From: Prochloraceae cyanobacterium
GTDB taxonomy: Bacteria > Cyanobacteriota > Cyanobacteriia > Cyanobacteriales > JASJDA01
Length of the DNA stretch: 64,000 nucleotides
Assembly: GCA_030065755.1 (NCBI GenBank)
Contig: JASJDA010000003.1
Coordinates: 27,541-91,540, forward strand
Direction: 5' to 3'
A program made the translations under genes and the position numbers. Positions 15,096-24,440 of this stretch are shown in pieces. The notes beneath the pieces were generated by a model, which made no database searches, was not told the origin of the DNA, and saw only the letters and a list, made by a program, of their open reading frames with translations. Positions within the stretch are counted from its first letter, which is position 1; each line of letters starts with the position of its first letter.

Positions 15096-17888
15096 CTATT
15101 GTTTCTTCTGTGTTTGTTGATTCAATTGTTTTAATATGTTTTCTAGTTGGAGCTGATATTGACCGTAGCTGACCCAGTCTCCTCTACGCAGCGCCTCAAT
15201 TCCTTTTTGGTAGGTCAAGAGCGCTTCTTTGCCGAGCCGGAGTACTTCAGACGGTACGGCTGTGTCTCCTAGCTGTACTTCAGGCATTTGCTGTTGTTGG
15301 CTGCCAAAAATGGCCGCAATAGCCTCATCGAGAGATTTTTCCATCACTATCTGATTCTGATAAGCGACGATAACTCGTTTCAACTCAGGCAACTCGCTTT
15401 GTTCGGCTCGCAGGTAAACTGGCTCGACATAGAGCAAAGAATTGAGTATGGGAATCACTAACAAATCGCCGCGAATCACCCTAGAACCTTGCTGACTCCA
15501 CAAAGTCAACTGTTGGGAAATTTTGGGATTTTGATCGATGCGAGCTTCAATTTGCCTCGGACCATAAACTAATTCTTGTTTGGGAAACTGGTAGAGCAGC
15601 AACTTACCATAATTCTCACCATCCGATCGCGCCGTCATCCAGGCGATCGTGTTGTCTTTATTAGCGGGAGTGAAGGGCAAAATCAGCAGAAATTCTGCTG
15701 TTTTTTCTCGCGGCAAGCGCATAATCGCATAGTAGGGCTGCATCAGTTGGGAGTTCCCTTCATAAATCTGTTTGGGGAAGCGCCACAAGTCCTCTCGATT
15801 GTAAAATACTTCGGGATTGCTCATGTGGTAAGTTAGATACATTTGACCCTGGATTTTAAATAAATCGCGAGGGTAGCGAAAATGAACTTTCACTGCCGTG
15901 GGAATTGACTGGCTCGATTCAAATAGGTTCGGGAAGATTTTGCGATAAGTAGCTAGAACAGGATCCTTTTCGTCAACGACAAAAAACTTCATGCTGCCGT
16001 CATAGGCATCCAGCACAACTTTAACCGAGTTGCGAATGTAGTTAACTCCACCCTCGATAATTTGCTGAGCATTTGACTCTCGTAAAATAGATTGAGCATC
16101 ATTAGTGCGCCCAACTGGCTCGGAATAGGGATAGCGATCGCTCACCGTATAAGCATCAATCAACCACTGCAGTCGCCCGTCAATCAGAGCCACATAAGGA
16201 TCGTTGTCAAATCGTAGAAACGGCGCTACTTTTTGCACTCTTTCTTCAATCTGCCGGTAATAATGGATGCGGGACTGGTTAGTAAAGTAGTTGGAAATTA
16301 AAATCTTGATACTGCCAAAATCGAGAGCATAAGCCAGGCGATGCCACACAGAGGACAGGGGAACTCCACCAGTACCGTCGTATTGGGTGAATACGTTTTC
16401 ACTTCCTTGAGGATAGTCGAATTCGTCAGTTGTAGTGCCAGTAAAGATATAGGATTTTGTTTTTTCCCCGTAGTAAATTGCTGATGACTTAATTGTCAGG
16501 TTGACATTGGATACGGGCGGTATATCTTTAATATAGAGTTTGGGTAAACCATCAGGAGTGACTGTGTTGACAGGACTCATGACTAATCCATAGCCGTGAG
16601 TATACTTAAGTCGCTGATTGACCCACGTTCGCGCCTTTTGTGGTAATTGTTCGTAGTCCAGTTCCCGCGCCGCCAGCATCACTTGTCGGTAATTATCGCC
16701 GTTTAAGTTGTAGCGATCTACATCTACGTCTTTAAATCGGTAGTAGAGACGAATTTCCTGAAGCTGGCGATAGGTATTCAGTAAAGGTCTGTAGTCCCAC
16801 AACCGAATATTATCAATTGTTGGCTGGTTTTCTAATAATACCTGGCGATTTAATTGGTCTTTAACCTGATAGTTAAACTGTGCTACCTCAGAGAGCCCGT
16901 AGGCTTTCTGGGTCAATTCAATATTATGAGCTATGTATGGCAATTCTTTTTCTAATTGGTTGGGAGCAACGATAAATTGTTCGACAAACCAGGGGTAAAT
17001 GCCCCAAAGCAGCACCCACGCACAAGCGCTCAAACCAATTCCGATTGCTGGGGTGGTTAAATTGCCGCCAAGGGCCGAGAAGACAAATAGCGCTGCTACT
17101 ACTAGGGCTGCTATGCTCAAAACGTAATAAGCTAAAATCCTAGCTTTAACGTCAGTGTAGCCTGCTCCGAAAACGACTCCTTGAGGAGAATAAAGTAACT
17201 GGTAGCGTTGTAACCAGAAGCCACAGGCGGCTAAGAAAGCGATCGCTGAGCTAAGCCAGTTCAGATGAGCCCTCGCTTTCTGACCGTAGATAATCCTACT
17301 CCAGCCATTGACAAAAGAAATTTTTCCTTTCAATCCGTAAACCGATACCGACAGCAGCAATCCCCAAACCACCAACACTAAGAGCCAATTGAGAATTCCT
17401 TCGTAAAAGGGTAATTGAAAAAGGTAAAAGCCAATATCGCGAGCGTAGATGGGATCGCGATCGTTAAAATAACTGGAATTGAGATACTTTAAGACTATTT
17501 CCCAGGCTGAGCTGCTCACTGTTGCTGTGCTGCTAGCGATCAGAAAAATCAGACCCAAAGCGATATAGTTAATGGTTTTTTTGACTACATTTTCTAAACC
17601 GTTCTCGGAGAGAAACTTCAGGGTGCGATTTGGTTTGAGTAAACGCACTGGCTCACTCGAGCTTATTATCAGAGCCAGTTGATAGTTTCCCCAAAGAAAA
17701 AGAAAGTAGAAAATGAAGCTAACCAGCCAAAGTCCAATTTGCCAGCCCACTCTGAGCCAGAAAACTTCAGAAAAACCGACTCCTTCAAACCACCAGGCTT
17801 CGGTAAGCAGGTGTATGAGAGTTTTAGATATAAAGATACCTACAAATAGGAGGAGAACGATCGGAATGCTCGCGGTGCGCCAGTTCAT
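15096..17888 (-). CDS. UPF0182 family integral membrane protein
   Basis: 930 residues, typical length for UPF0182 (COG1615). The N-terminal ~330 residues contain seven hydrophobic segments (for example IPIVLLLFVGIFISKTLI, WLVSFIFYFLFLWG, YIALGLIFLIASS, WLLVLVVWGLLLSVSVYG, LSIAALVVAALFVFSAL). The large soluble C-terminal part carries the conserved WDYRPLLNTYRQLQEIRLYY, HGYGLVMSPVN and YGPRQIEARIDQNPKISQQL motifs. A Gln-rich tail closes the protein. The family is widespread in cyanobacteria and actinobacteria and has no established function. ATG at 17888; monocistronic. Confidence 0.9.
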   Translation of the reverse strand: MNWRTASIPIVLLLFVGIFISKTLIHLLTEAWWFEGVGFSEVFWLRVGWQIGLWLVSFIFYFLFLWGNYQLALIISSSEPVRLLKPNRTLKFLSENGLENVVKKTINYIALGLIFLIASSTATVSSSAWEIVLKYLNSSYFNDRDPIYARDIGFYLFQLPFYEGILNWLLVLVVWGLLLSVSVYGLKGKISFVNGWSRIIYGQKARAHLNWLSSAIAFLAACGFWLQRYQLLYSPQGVVFGAGYTDVKARILAYYVLSIAALVVAALFVFSALGGNLTTPAIGIGLSACAWVLLWGIYPWFVEQFIVAPNQLEKELPYIAHNIELTQKAYGLSEVAQFNYQVKDQLNRQVLLENQPTIDNIRLWDYRPLLNTYRQLQEIRLYYRFKDVDVDRYNLNGDNYRQVMLAARELDYEQLPQKARTWVNQRLKYTHGYGLVMSPVNTVTPDGLPKLYIKDIPPVSNVNLTIKSSAIYYGEKTKSYIFTGTTTDEFDYPQGSENVFTQYDGTGGVPLSSVWHRLAYALDFGSIKILISNYFTNQSRIHYYRQIEERVQKVAPFLRFDNDPYVALIDGRLQWLIDAYTVSDRYPYSEPVGRTNDAQSILRESNAQQIIEGGVNYIRNSVKVVLDAYDGSMKFFVVDEKDPVLATYRKIFPNLFESSQSIPTAVKVHFRYPRDLFKIQGQMYLTYHMSNPEVFYNREDLWRFPKQIYEGNSQLMQPYYAIMRLPREKTAEFLLILPFTPANKDNTIAWMTARSDGENYGKLLLYQFPKQELVYGPRQIEARIDQNPKISQQLTLWSQQGSRVIRGDLLVIPILNSLLYVEPVYLRAEQSELPELKRVIVAYQNQIVMEKSLDEAIAAIFGSQQQQMPEVQLGDTAVPSEVLRLGKEALLTYQKGIEALRRGDWVSYGQYQLQLENILKQLNQQTQKKQ

Positions 17889-17952
17889 GTTTAGGGATCG
17901 ATAGCTGTCATTCTTTTAATTTACTAGTAAATTCGATCTCATTAACATCAAG

Positions 17953-18315
17953 TTATTTTTCTTGTAAAAGGGCTTGACAATAACCGATAAGTTTCTGCGT
18001 GCGATCGCTCACTGTTTTCAATCTGGCTTCGGTAGTTGCAGCTTGACGGGAGGAGCGCAAAAACAAAATATCAGTACCCAGAAGCCTTATAGCTCGGTAA
18101 ATCTCGGTTTGAATAGATTGCCATCGAGATGCGATCGCGGGATCTACCTCATCACTCGTCAAAATTGCAACTTGCTTTTGGAAAATTTGCTGTACATTTT
18201 GAAAATTTTGTTGTAACGAAGCTGCATCGGTGTTGGAAGCAGTAGAAAGATTTTGTAAATCTAGGAGCGTTCTTAAAAATTCCTGATAAGCTTGACGGTG
18301 TGATTTAGGTAACAT
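17953..18315 (-). CDS. patD: PatD-like small protein
   Basis: 120 residues, mostly helical: HRQAYQEFLRTLLDLQNL at the start, a Gln-rich middle (LQQNFQNVQQIFQKQV) and a C-terminal LIGYCQALLQEK. Length and pattern fit the cyanobacterial family named after the Anabaena heterocyst-frequency protein PatD. The family occurs outside heterocyst formers, so the name does not prove cell differentiation here. It is divergent from spoT and shares the intergenic region that contains a stem-loop. Identification is from pattern memory only. Confidence 0.55.
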   Translation of the reverse strand: MLPKSHRQAYQEFLRTLLDLQNLSTASNTDAASLQQNFQNVQQIFQKQVAILTSDEVDPAIASRWQSIQTEIYRAIRLLGTDILFLRSSRQAATTEARLKTVSDRTQKLIGYCQALLQEK

Positions 18316-18451
18316 CTATAACCAGAATAAGTTAGAATTTTGGTAAATAATACTATCTTTAATGCACAAATTGAGCTAGGGAAGATCCTCTCCCAAGTCT
18401 AGACGTTTAAAAATAATTATCTTAAAACAAATAATAAGACCCTGCCCTAGT

Positions 18452-18503
18452 ACTTAACTCTGCTGGTAGAGAACGACATAGATCCCGAAACACCAGAGTA
18501 AGT
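18452..18503 (+). promoter_or_regulatory. Stem-loop in the spoT upstream region
   Basis: ACTTAACTCTGCTGGT (18452-18467) pairs with ACCAGAGTAAGT (18492-18503) except for two bulged bases, leaving a 24-nt loop. It lies 93 nt before the spoT ATG and 137 nt from the divergent patD-like gene. It could be a leader structure or small RNA. No U-run follows, so it is not a plain terminator. Confidence 0.4.
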
Positions 18504-18596
18504 TACTACTTTCAGTATTATCCAAGCAATTTTTAAAAACCCAGATTTACAAGCTATTTTCCTCACTCCTACTTCTATTTCCTCAAACATCTTAGT

Positions 18597-20843
18597 ATGA
18601 ACTCAACCACATTGACCGCTCCTGAGCAATTTCAATTTCAGGTTCCCCACTGGCTTCAAGAATGCTTGCTAGCTGAGGAAAAAGGCAATAATGAAGACAA
18701 TCATCTAGTTTGTAGTGCTTTTCAATTTGCCTATCAATTGCACGAAGGACAGTATCGTAAATCTGGGGAACCCTATATAGGTCACCCAGTGGCTGTTGCT
18801 GGTTTACTTCGGGATCTCGGCGGTGACAGTGCTATGATAGCTGCTGGTTTCCTACACGACGTAGTCGAAGATACCGAAACGACGATCGAAGAAATTGAAG
18901 AACGCTTTGGTGCTGAGGTAAGACAGTTAGTAGAGGGTGTCACTAAACTATCTAAATTTAACTTCTCCAGTAAAACCGAACGTCAAGCAGAGAACTTTCG
19001 CCGCATGTTCCTGGCGATGGCGAAAGACATTAGAGTGATTGTAGTTAAATTAGCCGATCGCCTCCATAATATGCGCACGCTCCAACCTCTGAGACCGGAG
19101 AAACAGAAGCGCATTGCACTAGAAACGCGAGAAATCTTTGCTCCTTTAGCTAATCGCTTGGGGATTGGATGTTTTAAGTGGGAATTAGAAGATTTATCTT
19201 TTAAATACTTAGAACCAGAAGCTTATCGGAAAATACAAGGATTGGTAGCCGAAAAGCGGGTCGATCGCGAAGCCAGACTGGAAAAAGTTATTGAACTTCT
19301 ACGGGAACGTTTGAGGAAAATCGGCATCAATGTCTTTGAAGTCAAAGGTCGTCCCAAGCACCTTTACGGCATTTACCATAAAATGTATAGGCTGCAAAAA
19401 GAATTTACGGAAATTTACGATCTCGCTGGGGTGCGTATCATCGTCAATACAAATGAAGAATGTTATCGTACCTTAGCGGTGGCTCACGACGCTTTTAAAC
19501 CAATTCCAGGTCGTTTTAAAGATTATATCGGCTTGCCTAAACCTAACCGCTACCAATCCCTTCACACTACAGTAGTGGGTTTACACGGTCGTCCTTTGGA
19601 AATACAGATCCGCACCCTGGAAATGCATCAAGTTGCTGAATACGGGATCGCTGCTCACTGGAAATATAAAGAAACTGGCGGATCTAACTTCACCAAGTCA
19701 ACCTCAGAAGACGAAAAATTTACTTGGTTGCGACAACTGCTAGAGTGGCAAAAGGAATTAAAAGACTCTCAGGAGTATATAGATAGTCTCAAAGATAATT
19801 TATTTGAGGACGACGTATACGTATTTACTCCTAAGGGGGACGTAATCGCGCTGGCTCAAGGAGCCACAGCAGTAGATTTTGCCTATCGAATTCACACAGA
19901 AGTAGGCAATCACATGAAAGGAGCTAGAATTAACGGACGGTGGTCGGTTTTGGATACTCCACTGAAAAATGGGGATATTGTGGAAATTGTTACCAGTAAA
20001 AACAGCCATCCCAGTTTAGATTGGCTTAACTTTGCTGTTACACCCAGTGCGAGGAATCGCATCAGACAGTGGTATAAGCGATCGCACCGAGACGAAAATG
20101 TGGCTCGCGCTCAAAAATTGCTAGAAAAAGAATTGGGTAAAAGTAGTTTAGAAGCACTGCTCAAATCCGATCCCATGCAAACTGTAGCTGGTAGGTGCAA
20201 TTATCAAAATGTTGAAGACTTACTAGCTGCTCTCGGTTACGGAGAAATAACTTTAAACCAAGTAGTTAACAAACTGCGAGAAGAGATTAAAGCGCAACAA
20301 CCCCCAGAAGAAGAAACAGAATTTCAACCAGAATTACCTCCTCAAACCCAAGCAAAGGATATCAAAAGCGATCGAGGAGATCGATCTCCTATTATTGGTA
20401 TAGAAGGAATGGTCTATTATGTTGCTGGCTGTTGCAACCCCGTTCCTGGGGAACCGATTATCGGTATTGTTACTCGCTCTGCTAAAGGAATTTCCATTCA
20501 TCGCCAAGGATGTCCTAATGTAGAAGGGGTCCCAGGGGAGCGCCTAATTCCAGTGAGTTGGAACCGAAGCAATGCTAACGGAAGACCTCAGACTTATCCA
20601 GTTGACATTCAAATTGAAGCGATCGATCGCGTTGGGGTACTCAGGGATATTTTGGCGCGCTTGAGTGATGAAAATATTAACGTGCGTAATGCTGGTGTGA
20701 AAACTAGTTTTGGCAAACCTGCTTTGATTTTCTTGAGCGTTGACGTGACCGATCGTCAACAATTAGAGTGCAGCATCAAAAAAATCAGAAATATGTGCGA
20801 TATCCTCAATATTCGTCGGATAACTGAGGCTGATAACCTGTAG
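18597..20843 (+). CDS. spoT: Bifunctional (p)ppGpp synthetase/hydrolase (long RSH)
   Basis: 748 residues. The HD hydrolase domain (~40-200) contains HEGQYRKSGEPYIGHP, FLHDVVEDTETT and LADRLHNMRTL. The synthetase domain (~240-370) contains GRPKHLYGIYHKMY, YDLAGVRIIV and FKDYIGLPKPNRYQSLHTTV. The TGS domain (~405-465) starts DVYVFTPKGDVIALAQGATAVDFAY; a C-terminal ACT domain (~670-745) starts YPVDIQIEAIDRVGVLRDIL. Both catalytic centres look intact, so it can make and degrade the stringent alarmone, as expected of the single long RSH in cyanobacteria. The TAG stop lies inside a 28-nt REP palindrome (20840-20867), which probably also limits read-through into the convergent rpmA. Confidence 0.95.
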   Translation: MNSTTLTAPEQFQFQVPHWLQECLLAEEKGNNEDNHLVCSAFQFAYQLHEGQYRKSGEPYIGHPVAVAGLLRDLGGDSAMIAAGFLHDVVEDTETTIEEIEERFGAEVRQLVEGVTKLSKFNFSSKTERQAENFRRMFLAMAKDIRVIVVKLADRLHNMRTLQPLRPEKQKRIALETREIFAPLANRLGIGCFKWELEDLSFKYLEPEAYRKIQGLVAEKRVDREARLEKVIELLRERLRKIGINVFEVKGRPKHLYGIYHKMYRLQKEFTEIYDLAGVRIIVNTNEECYRTLAVAHDAFKPIPGRFKDYIGLPKPNRYQSLHTTVVGLHGRPLEIQIRTLEMHQVAEYGIAAHWKYKETGGSNFTKSTSEDEKFTWLRQLLEWQKELKDSQEYIDSLKDNLFEDDVYVFTPKGDVIALAQGATAVDFAYRIHTEVGNHMKGARINGRWSVLDTPLKNGDIVEIVTSKNSHPSLDWLNFAVTPSARNRIRQWYKRSHRDENVARAQKLLEKELGKSSLEALLKSDPMQTVAGRCNYQNVEDLLAALGYGEITLNQVVNKLREEIKAQQPPEEETEFQPELPPQTQAKDIKSDRGDRSPIIGIEGMVYYVAGCCNPVPGEPIIGIVTRSAKGISIHRQGCPNVEGVPGERLIPVSWNRSNANGRPQTYPVDIQIEAIDRVGVLRDILARLSDENINVRNAGVKTSFGKPALIFLSVDVTDRQQLECSIKKIRNMCDILNIRRITEADNL

Positions 20844-20867
20844 AGACGTTTCATGAAACGTCTCTAC
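20840..20867. repeat. Perfect 28-nt REP palindrome, copy 1 (centre TCATGA)
   Basis: Half-site GTAGAGACGTTTCATG followed by its complement. Identical arms occur at 55540-55567 and 55870-55897; only the base pair flanking CATG changes (T-A here, G-C and C-G there). It contains the spoT stop codon and lies between convergent spoT and rpmA. Confidence 0.9.
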
Positions 20868-20885
20868 TACAGAATGGCGATCGCT

Positions 20886-21158
20886 CTAAACCGCTGTTTC
20901 TACTGGTACGGGATAAACGCTTACTTTCTTGCGTTTTCTATCTCTATGTTCGAAGGTAACAACTCCATCAATTAGAGCAAACAAAGTATCGTCATTTCCA
21001 CGACCTACGTTATTTCCAGGATAGACTTTAGTGCCGCGCTGACGAACTAAAATATTCCCAGCTCTAACTACTTGACCTCCATAGCGCTTAACTCCTAAGC
21101 GCTTGGAATTAGAGTCACGACCGTTACGAGTACTACCAGTTCCTTTCTTATGTGCCAT
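20886..21158 (-). CDS. rpmA: 50S ribosomal protein L27
   Basis: 90 residues. The N-terminus [20 protein letters not shown], then [20 protein letters not shown] and [20 protein letters not shown], is unmistakable L27. L27 reaches the peptidyl-transferase centre of the large subunit with its N-terminal tail. No N-terminal extension needing cleavage is present. It follows rplU by 27 nt on the same strand, the conserved rplU-rpmA order. The C-terminus ([10 protein letters not shown]) is a short lineage-specific tail. Confidence 0.98.
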   Translation of the reverse strand: MAHKKGTGSTRNGRDSNSKRLGVKRYGGQVVRAGNILVRQRGTKVYPGNNVGRGNDDTLFALIDGVVTFEHRDRKRKKVSVYPVPVETAV

Positions 21159-21185
21159 AATTTTCTCCTATATCGCTCTTTTATT

Positions 21186-21593
21186 CTATTCTGAAGCAGT
21201 TTCAGCAGGTGTTTCAGTTTCAGCAGGTGCTTCAGTAGTTTTTTCCATCTCTACGGTTGCAGAAGCTAGTACCGAACCATTCATACTGATAGAATTAATC
21301 ATCAGTCGGGTTATCTCTTGACGGTGACCCCGTTTTTTACGGGTTTTCTTTTTCGGTTGCATCTTGTAGACGATTATTTTACGTCCCCGTCGATGTTCCA
21401 TTACCGTCCCTTCTACGGTCGCACCTTCTACGTAAGGTTGACCGACACTGATTTCGTTTTCTTGACGTACCAACAAGACTTTATCAATGGTGTAGTTCTC
21501 GTTTGCTTCTACGTGAAGTAATTCTATATCGTAAAATCTACCAGGTTCGACGCGCAGTTGTTTGCCGCCAGTTTCAATTATTGCGTAAGTCAC
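21186..21593 (-). CDS. rplU: 50S ribosomal protein L21
   Basis: 135 residues. [44 protein letters not shown] and the basic [19 protein letters not shown] signature identify L21, which binds 23S rRNA. The last ~30 residues form a Glu/Thr/Ala-rich acidic tail ([16 protein letters not shown]) beyond the usual domain, a common low-complexity extension in cyanobacteria. First gene of the rplU-rpmA pair. The region upstream carries a dispersed repeat (21638-21766). Confidence 0.97.
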   Translation of the reverse strand: MTYAIIETGGKQLRVEPGRFYDIELLHVEANENYTIDKVLLVRQENEISVGQPYVEGATVEGTVMEHRRGRKIIVYKMQPKKKTRKKRGHRQEITRLMINSISMNGSVLASATVEMEKTTEAPAETETPAETASE

Positions 21594-21920
21594 GATCGAC
21601 TCTCCTTAAATTGCCGTACAGGTAGCCGTGAATTAATAAGGATGAATTATGAAGGATGAATTATGAATTGTTGGATTTAAGTCCCCTACTAAAAATTTAG
21701 TAGTCTTCATATAGGTTAGGGTAAGAAGCCTTATCCTTTATCTTTCATCCTTTATCCTTTCCTTAACTTCGGCTTTTGCTATGTCTCAACCCGATCCGAG
21801 CATTAATTAGACACACAATCTATAATTATACCTCGATTATTTAAAGTAAGGTTGACAGATATTTGTTTGGTGCTAAAAATCTATCGTCTATACTATTCAA
21901 GAGCAATATGCCAATAACCC
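21594..21920. other. Intergenic stretch upstream of rplU, mostly a dispersed repeat
   Basis: No gene. It includes the MITE-like repeat at 21638-21766 and about 150 nt of AT-rich sequence that must hold the divergent rplU and LOG-gene promoters. No promoter could be assigned with confidence. Confidence 0.6.
21638..21766. repeat. MITE-like dispersed repeat, second copy
   Basis: Left end AAGGATGAATTATGAAGGATG, right end TCTTTCATCCTTTATCCTTT; the interior has TTGGATTTAAGTCCCC. Related to 4747-4855 in ends, interior and size. Confidence 0.55.
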
Positions 21921-22667
21921 ATGAGTGAAAATCAATCATTGAACTCAAACGATCGAGCCTTTGAAAAACTTAACAATGTTAGTGTTTCTGATGGGGAAGC
22001 AACTTTTAAAGTAATTGAAGAAGCAGTACTCAGACTTTGGGAAGTAGTCAACGGTTTAACAACCATCAGACCGCCAAAACGAGAAAATTATCGCGTTACC
22101 ATATTTGGTTCGGCAAGAATTGGTAAAGACACTCCCATTTATAACGACGTCAAACTGTTAGCGACCGAACTTACTGCGATGGGATGCGATATAGTTACTG
22201 GAGGCGGGCCAGGATTAATGGAAGCTGCAAATGAAGGTAGCGTCATAGCTGACCCTGAAGATAAACTTAAATCCATTGGCATCCGCGTGGCCCTAGAATT
22301 TGAACAAAATCCCAATCCTTTCGTAGAGCAAATATATCAGCATCGAACATTCTTTTCTCGCTTACATCACTTCATTCTCGTCTCCGATGCCTTTGTCGTA
22401 GTACCAGGAGGAATTGGGACTACTTTAGAAGCATTAATGATTTGGCAATTGCTACAAGTTCGTCAACTCAATCATACACCTTTAATCATGTTGGGCGAGA
22501 TGTGGTCCGATTTGCGGAATTGGGCTACTAAGTACATGGTTAATAGCGAACCGAAATTAGCCAAAGAAAATGACATGAATATTCCTCAATGCGTGGATAC
22601 GGTTGAAGAAGCGATCGCAATTTTGCGTCAATCTCAGGGACAATGGAAGAGTAAAACTGACGTATAA
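21921..22667 (+). CDS. LOG-family protein (TIGR00730-like)
   Basis: 248 residues. The Rossmann-like core has VTIFGSARIG, VTGGGPGLMEAANEGS and the family signature PGGIGTTLEALMIWQLLQ (PGGxGTxxE). FFSRLHHFILVSDAFVVV precedes it. LOG proteins hydrolyse nucleoside 5'-monophosphates to base and ribose phosphate, classically activating cytokinin nucleotides; the physiological role in cyanobacteria is mostly open. The N-terminal ~50 residues are an extra helical segment. A short hypothetical gene follows 56 nt downstream on the same strand. Confidence 0.85.
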   Translation: MSENQSLNSNDRAFEKLNNVSVSDGEATFKVIEEAVLRLWEVVNGLTTIRPPKRENYRVTIFGSARIGKDTPIYNDVKLLATELTAMGCDIVTGGGPGLMEAANEGSVIADPEDKLKSIGIRVALEFEQNPNPFVEQIYQHRTFFSRLHHFILVSDAFVVVPGGIGTTLEALMIWQLLQVRQLNHTPLIMLGEMWSDLRNWATKYMVNSEPKLAKENDMNIPQCVDTVEEAIAILRQSQGQWKSKTDV

Positions 22668-22723
22668 TTTAGAGAGTTATACTACATATTTAAAACTCGA
22701 CATAAATAAATTCCTATAAATTT

Positions 22724-23083
22724 ATGCCAAAGTTAGTCAGAAGCTTGCCATTTATTGCTCTAGGAAAAAATAAAATTCAAGGACTCATAAGGGTTGATGA
22801 ATTAGATTTTATATTTGAGTTTGAGGTTGGTTTTTTCAAAAAAAAGGTAAAAGAAATTAGAGTTTTAATAGATGATATTGAGTGCGTAGAGTTTAAGAAA
22901 AATATCTTTAAAAAACTCTTAATTATTACAACTCATAGTTTAAAAATATTGAGAGATATTCCAGGTAATAATTGTGGAAAAATAGAAGTTTATATACTCA
23001 AAGAAAATGTCAAAATTGCTGAAGATTTAGTTAGATTTTGGCAATTAAAATCCTCAGAAAATAGCCTAGACGAAATCCTATAA
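22724..23083 (+). CDS. Hypothetical protein, 119 residues
   Basis: Not recognised. Alternating hydrophobic/charged beta-strand pattern (IQGLIRVDELDFIFEFEVGF, KEIRVLIDDIECVEF, LLIITTHSLKIL) suggests a small beta-sandwich or PH-like fold with a C-terminal helix (VKIAEDLVRFWQL). No signal peptide or membrane segment. Very AT-rich, unlike its neighbours. It lies 56 nt after the LOG gene on the same strand and may be co-transcribed. No function is proposed. Confidence 0.6.
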   Translation: MPKLVRSLPFIALGKNKIQGLIRVDELDFIFEFEVGFFKKKVKEIRVLIDDIECVEFKKNIFKKLLIITTHSLKILRDIPGNNCGKIEVYILKENVKIAEDLVRFWQLKSSENSLDEIL

Positions 23084-23124
23084 TTTGATGTCTATAAGAA
23101 AGCTAGAAATAGATTGCGAGCGGG

Positions 23125-24318
23125 CTAAAAACTACTAATATTTCCTGCTTCCACAGAGAGAATTTGAGAATTTTGCAGCCATTGAGCGTCGAAAGAACCT
23201 ATATGTGTAGTAGTAATTAAGGTCTGAAAGTGGTCTTGAATGGCATCGAGAAGCTGATTTTGACGATTGAGATCTAATTCGGCTAAAACATCGTCTAGAA
23301 GTAACAGTGGTGGTTCTCCTATAACTTCTTCAATTAGTTTTAACTCTGCTAATTTTAGTGCTAAAACAAGAGTGCGTTGCTGTCCTTGAGAACCATAAGA
23401 CTTGGCCGGTGTATTGTTAATAGATAACTCTATTTCGTCTCGATGGGGGCCGACAACAGTAGTACCTAAATTTTTTTCGGCTATACGGCGCTGTTCTATT
23501 TTCTCTAAAAAGGCTTGCTGTACTTTTTCTGGCTCGTCTTCTAACCAATTTACATTGGGAGCATATTTTACTTCTAATACCTCAGTTTTACTGCTAATAC
23601 TGGCGTGCCACGATCGAGCTATTGGTGCAAGTCTTTCTATGACTCTAGCTCTTCTGCGGGTTACTCTAGAACCTGTTTCGGCTAATTTTTCGTCCCAGAG
23701 TTTGAGTTGTAATATCTGAGGAGAAATTGTTTCTATCTTTGAGGAATAAGAATGTTCAGAAGTTAAATTATAATTGCGATTGCCCTCTGCACAGCGTTTT
23801 TCTAAACCGTCGCGCATTGTTTTTAACAAAGCATTACGCTGTCGCAAAACTTGGTAATACTGATGCAAAATATGAGCATAAATCGGCTCTAACTGAACCA
23901 AAAGAGCATCTACCCAACTGCGACGACACTCAGGGGCACCTCTAACTAATTCTAAATCTAAGCTAGAAAATTGTACTGAATTGAGAATACCTAAAAAATC
24001 CAGATGACGGCGGAGATTTTCTTTATTGAGGCTGACAGTGCGTCTTCCTTGGCTGCGTAAAGTGACGGCTAATTCTGCTTCGCCATAAATACGTTTTATG
24101 TTAGCTTCTATTTGAGCCGCAGTTTGTCCTTCTTTAACCAAATCGCGATCGCGTCTGGCACGGTGAGTTTTGAGTGTAGACAGCAATTCTACTGCTTCGA
24201 GTAGATTGGACTTACCTTGAGCGTTGTTTCCTACTAATATGGTCTTTTGAGCGTCAAACTCCACCTGCTGATTCATGTAGTTACGGAACGATCGCAGGTG
24301 AAGAGTTTTTAAGTACAT
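23125..24318 (-). CDS. recF: DNA replication/repair protein RecF
   Basis: 397 residues. Starts MYLKTLHLRSFRNY, the RecF opening. Walker A is GNNAQGKSNLLEAVELL (residues 30-37 core). The ABC-type signature is SYGSQGQQRTLVLALKLAE and Walker B PPLLLLDDVLAELD. RecF is an SMC-like ATPase that loads RecA at ssDNA-dsDNA junctions with RecO and RecR. A low-complexity insertion (EGNRNYNLTSEHSYSSK, residues ~180-195) is not part of the core. It stands alone here rather than with dnaN/gyrB, as usual in cyanobacteria. Confidence 0.95.
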   Translation of the reverse strand: MYLKTLHLRSFRNYMNQQVEFDAQKTILVGNNAQGKSNLLEAVELLSTLKTHRARRDRDLVKEGQTAAQIEANIKRIYGEAELAVTLRSQGRRTVSLNKENLRRHLDFLGILNSVQFSSLDLELVRGAPECRRSWVDALLVQLEPIYAHILHQYYQVLRQRNALLKTMRDGLEKRCAEGNRNYNLTSEHSYSSKIETISPQILQLKLWDEKLAETGSRVTRRRARVIERLAPIARSWHASISSKTEVLEVKYAPNVNWLEDEPEKVQQAFLEKIEQRRIAEKNLGTTVVGPHRDEIELSINNTPAKSYGSQGQQRTLVLALKLAELKLIEEVIGEPPLLLLDDVLAELDLNRQNQLLDAIQDHFQTLITTTHIGSFDAQWLQNSQILSVEAGNISSF

Positions 24319-24358
24319 ATATTATCCGGTTTCTATTCCATTGGTAATTTTATCTCTC

Positions 24359-24440
24359 GCAGAGGGGGAGAGGGGGAGAGGGGGGAGAGGGGGAAGCAAG
24401 GGGAGAAATTAATAACTAACAGCCAACAGCTAACAGCTTT
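24359..24440. repeat. Composite repeat: GAGGGGGA tract plus TAACAGCCAACAGC repeat
   Basis: A purine tract (units of GAGGGGGA, 24361-24405) is followed by AACAGCCAACAGCTAACAGC (24418-24437). The same two parts occur in inverted orientation at 38541-38632. Non-coding apart from touching the end of the next gene. Confidence 0.6.
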
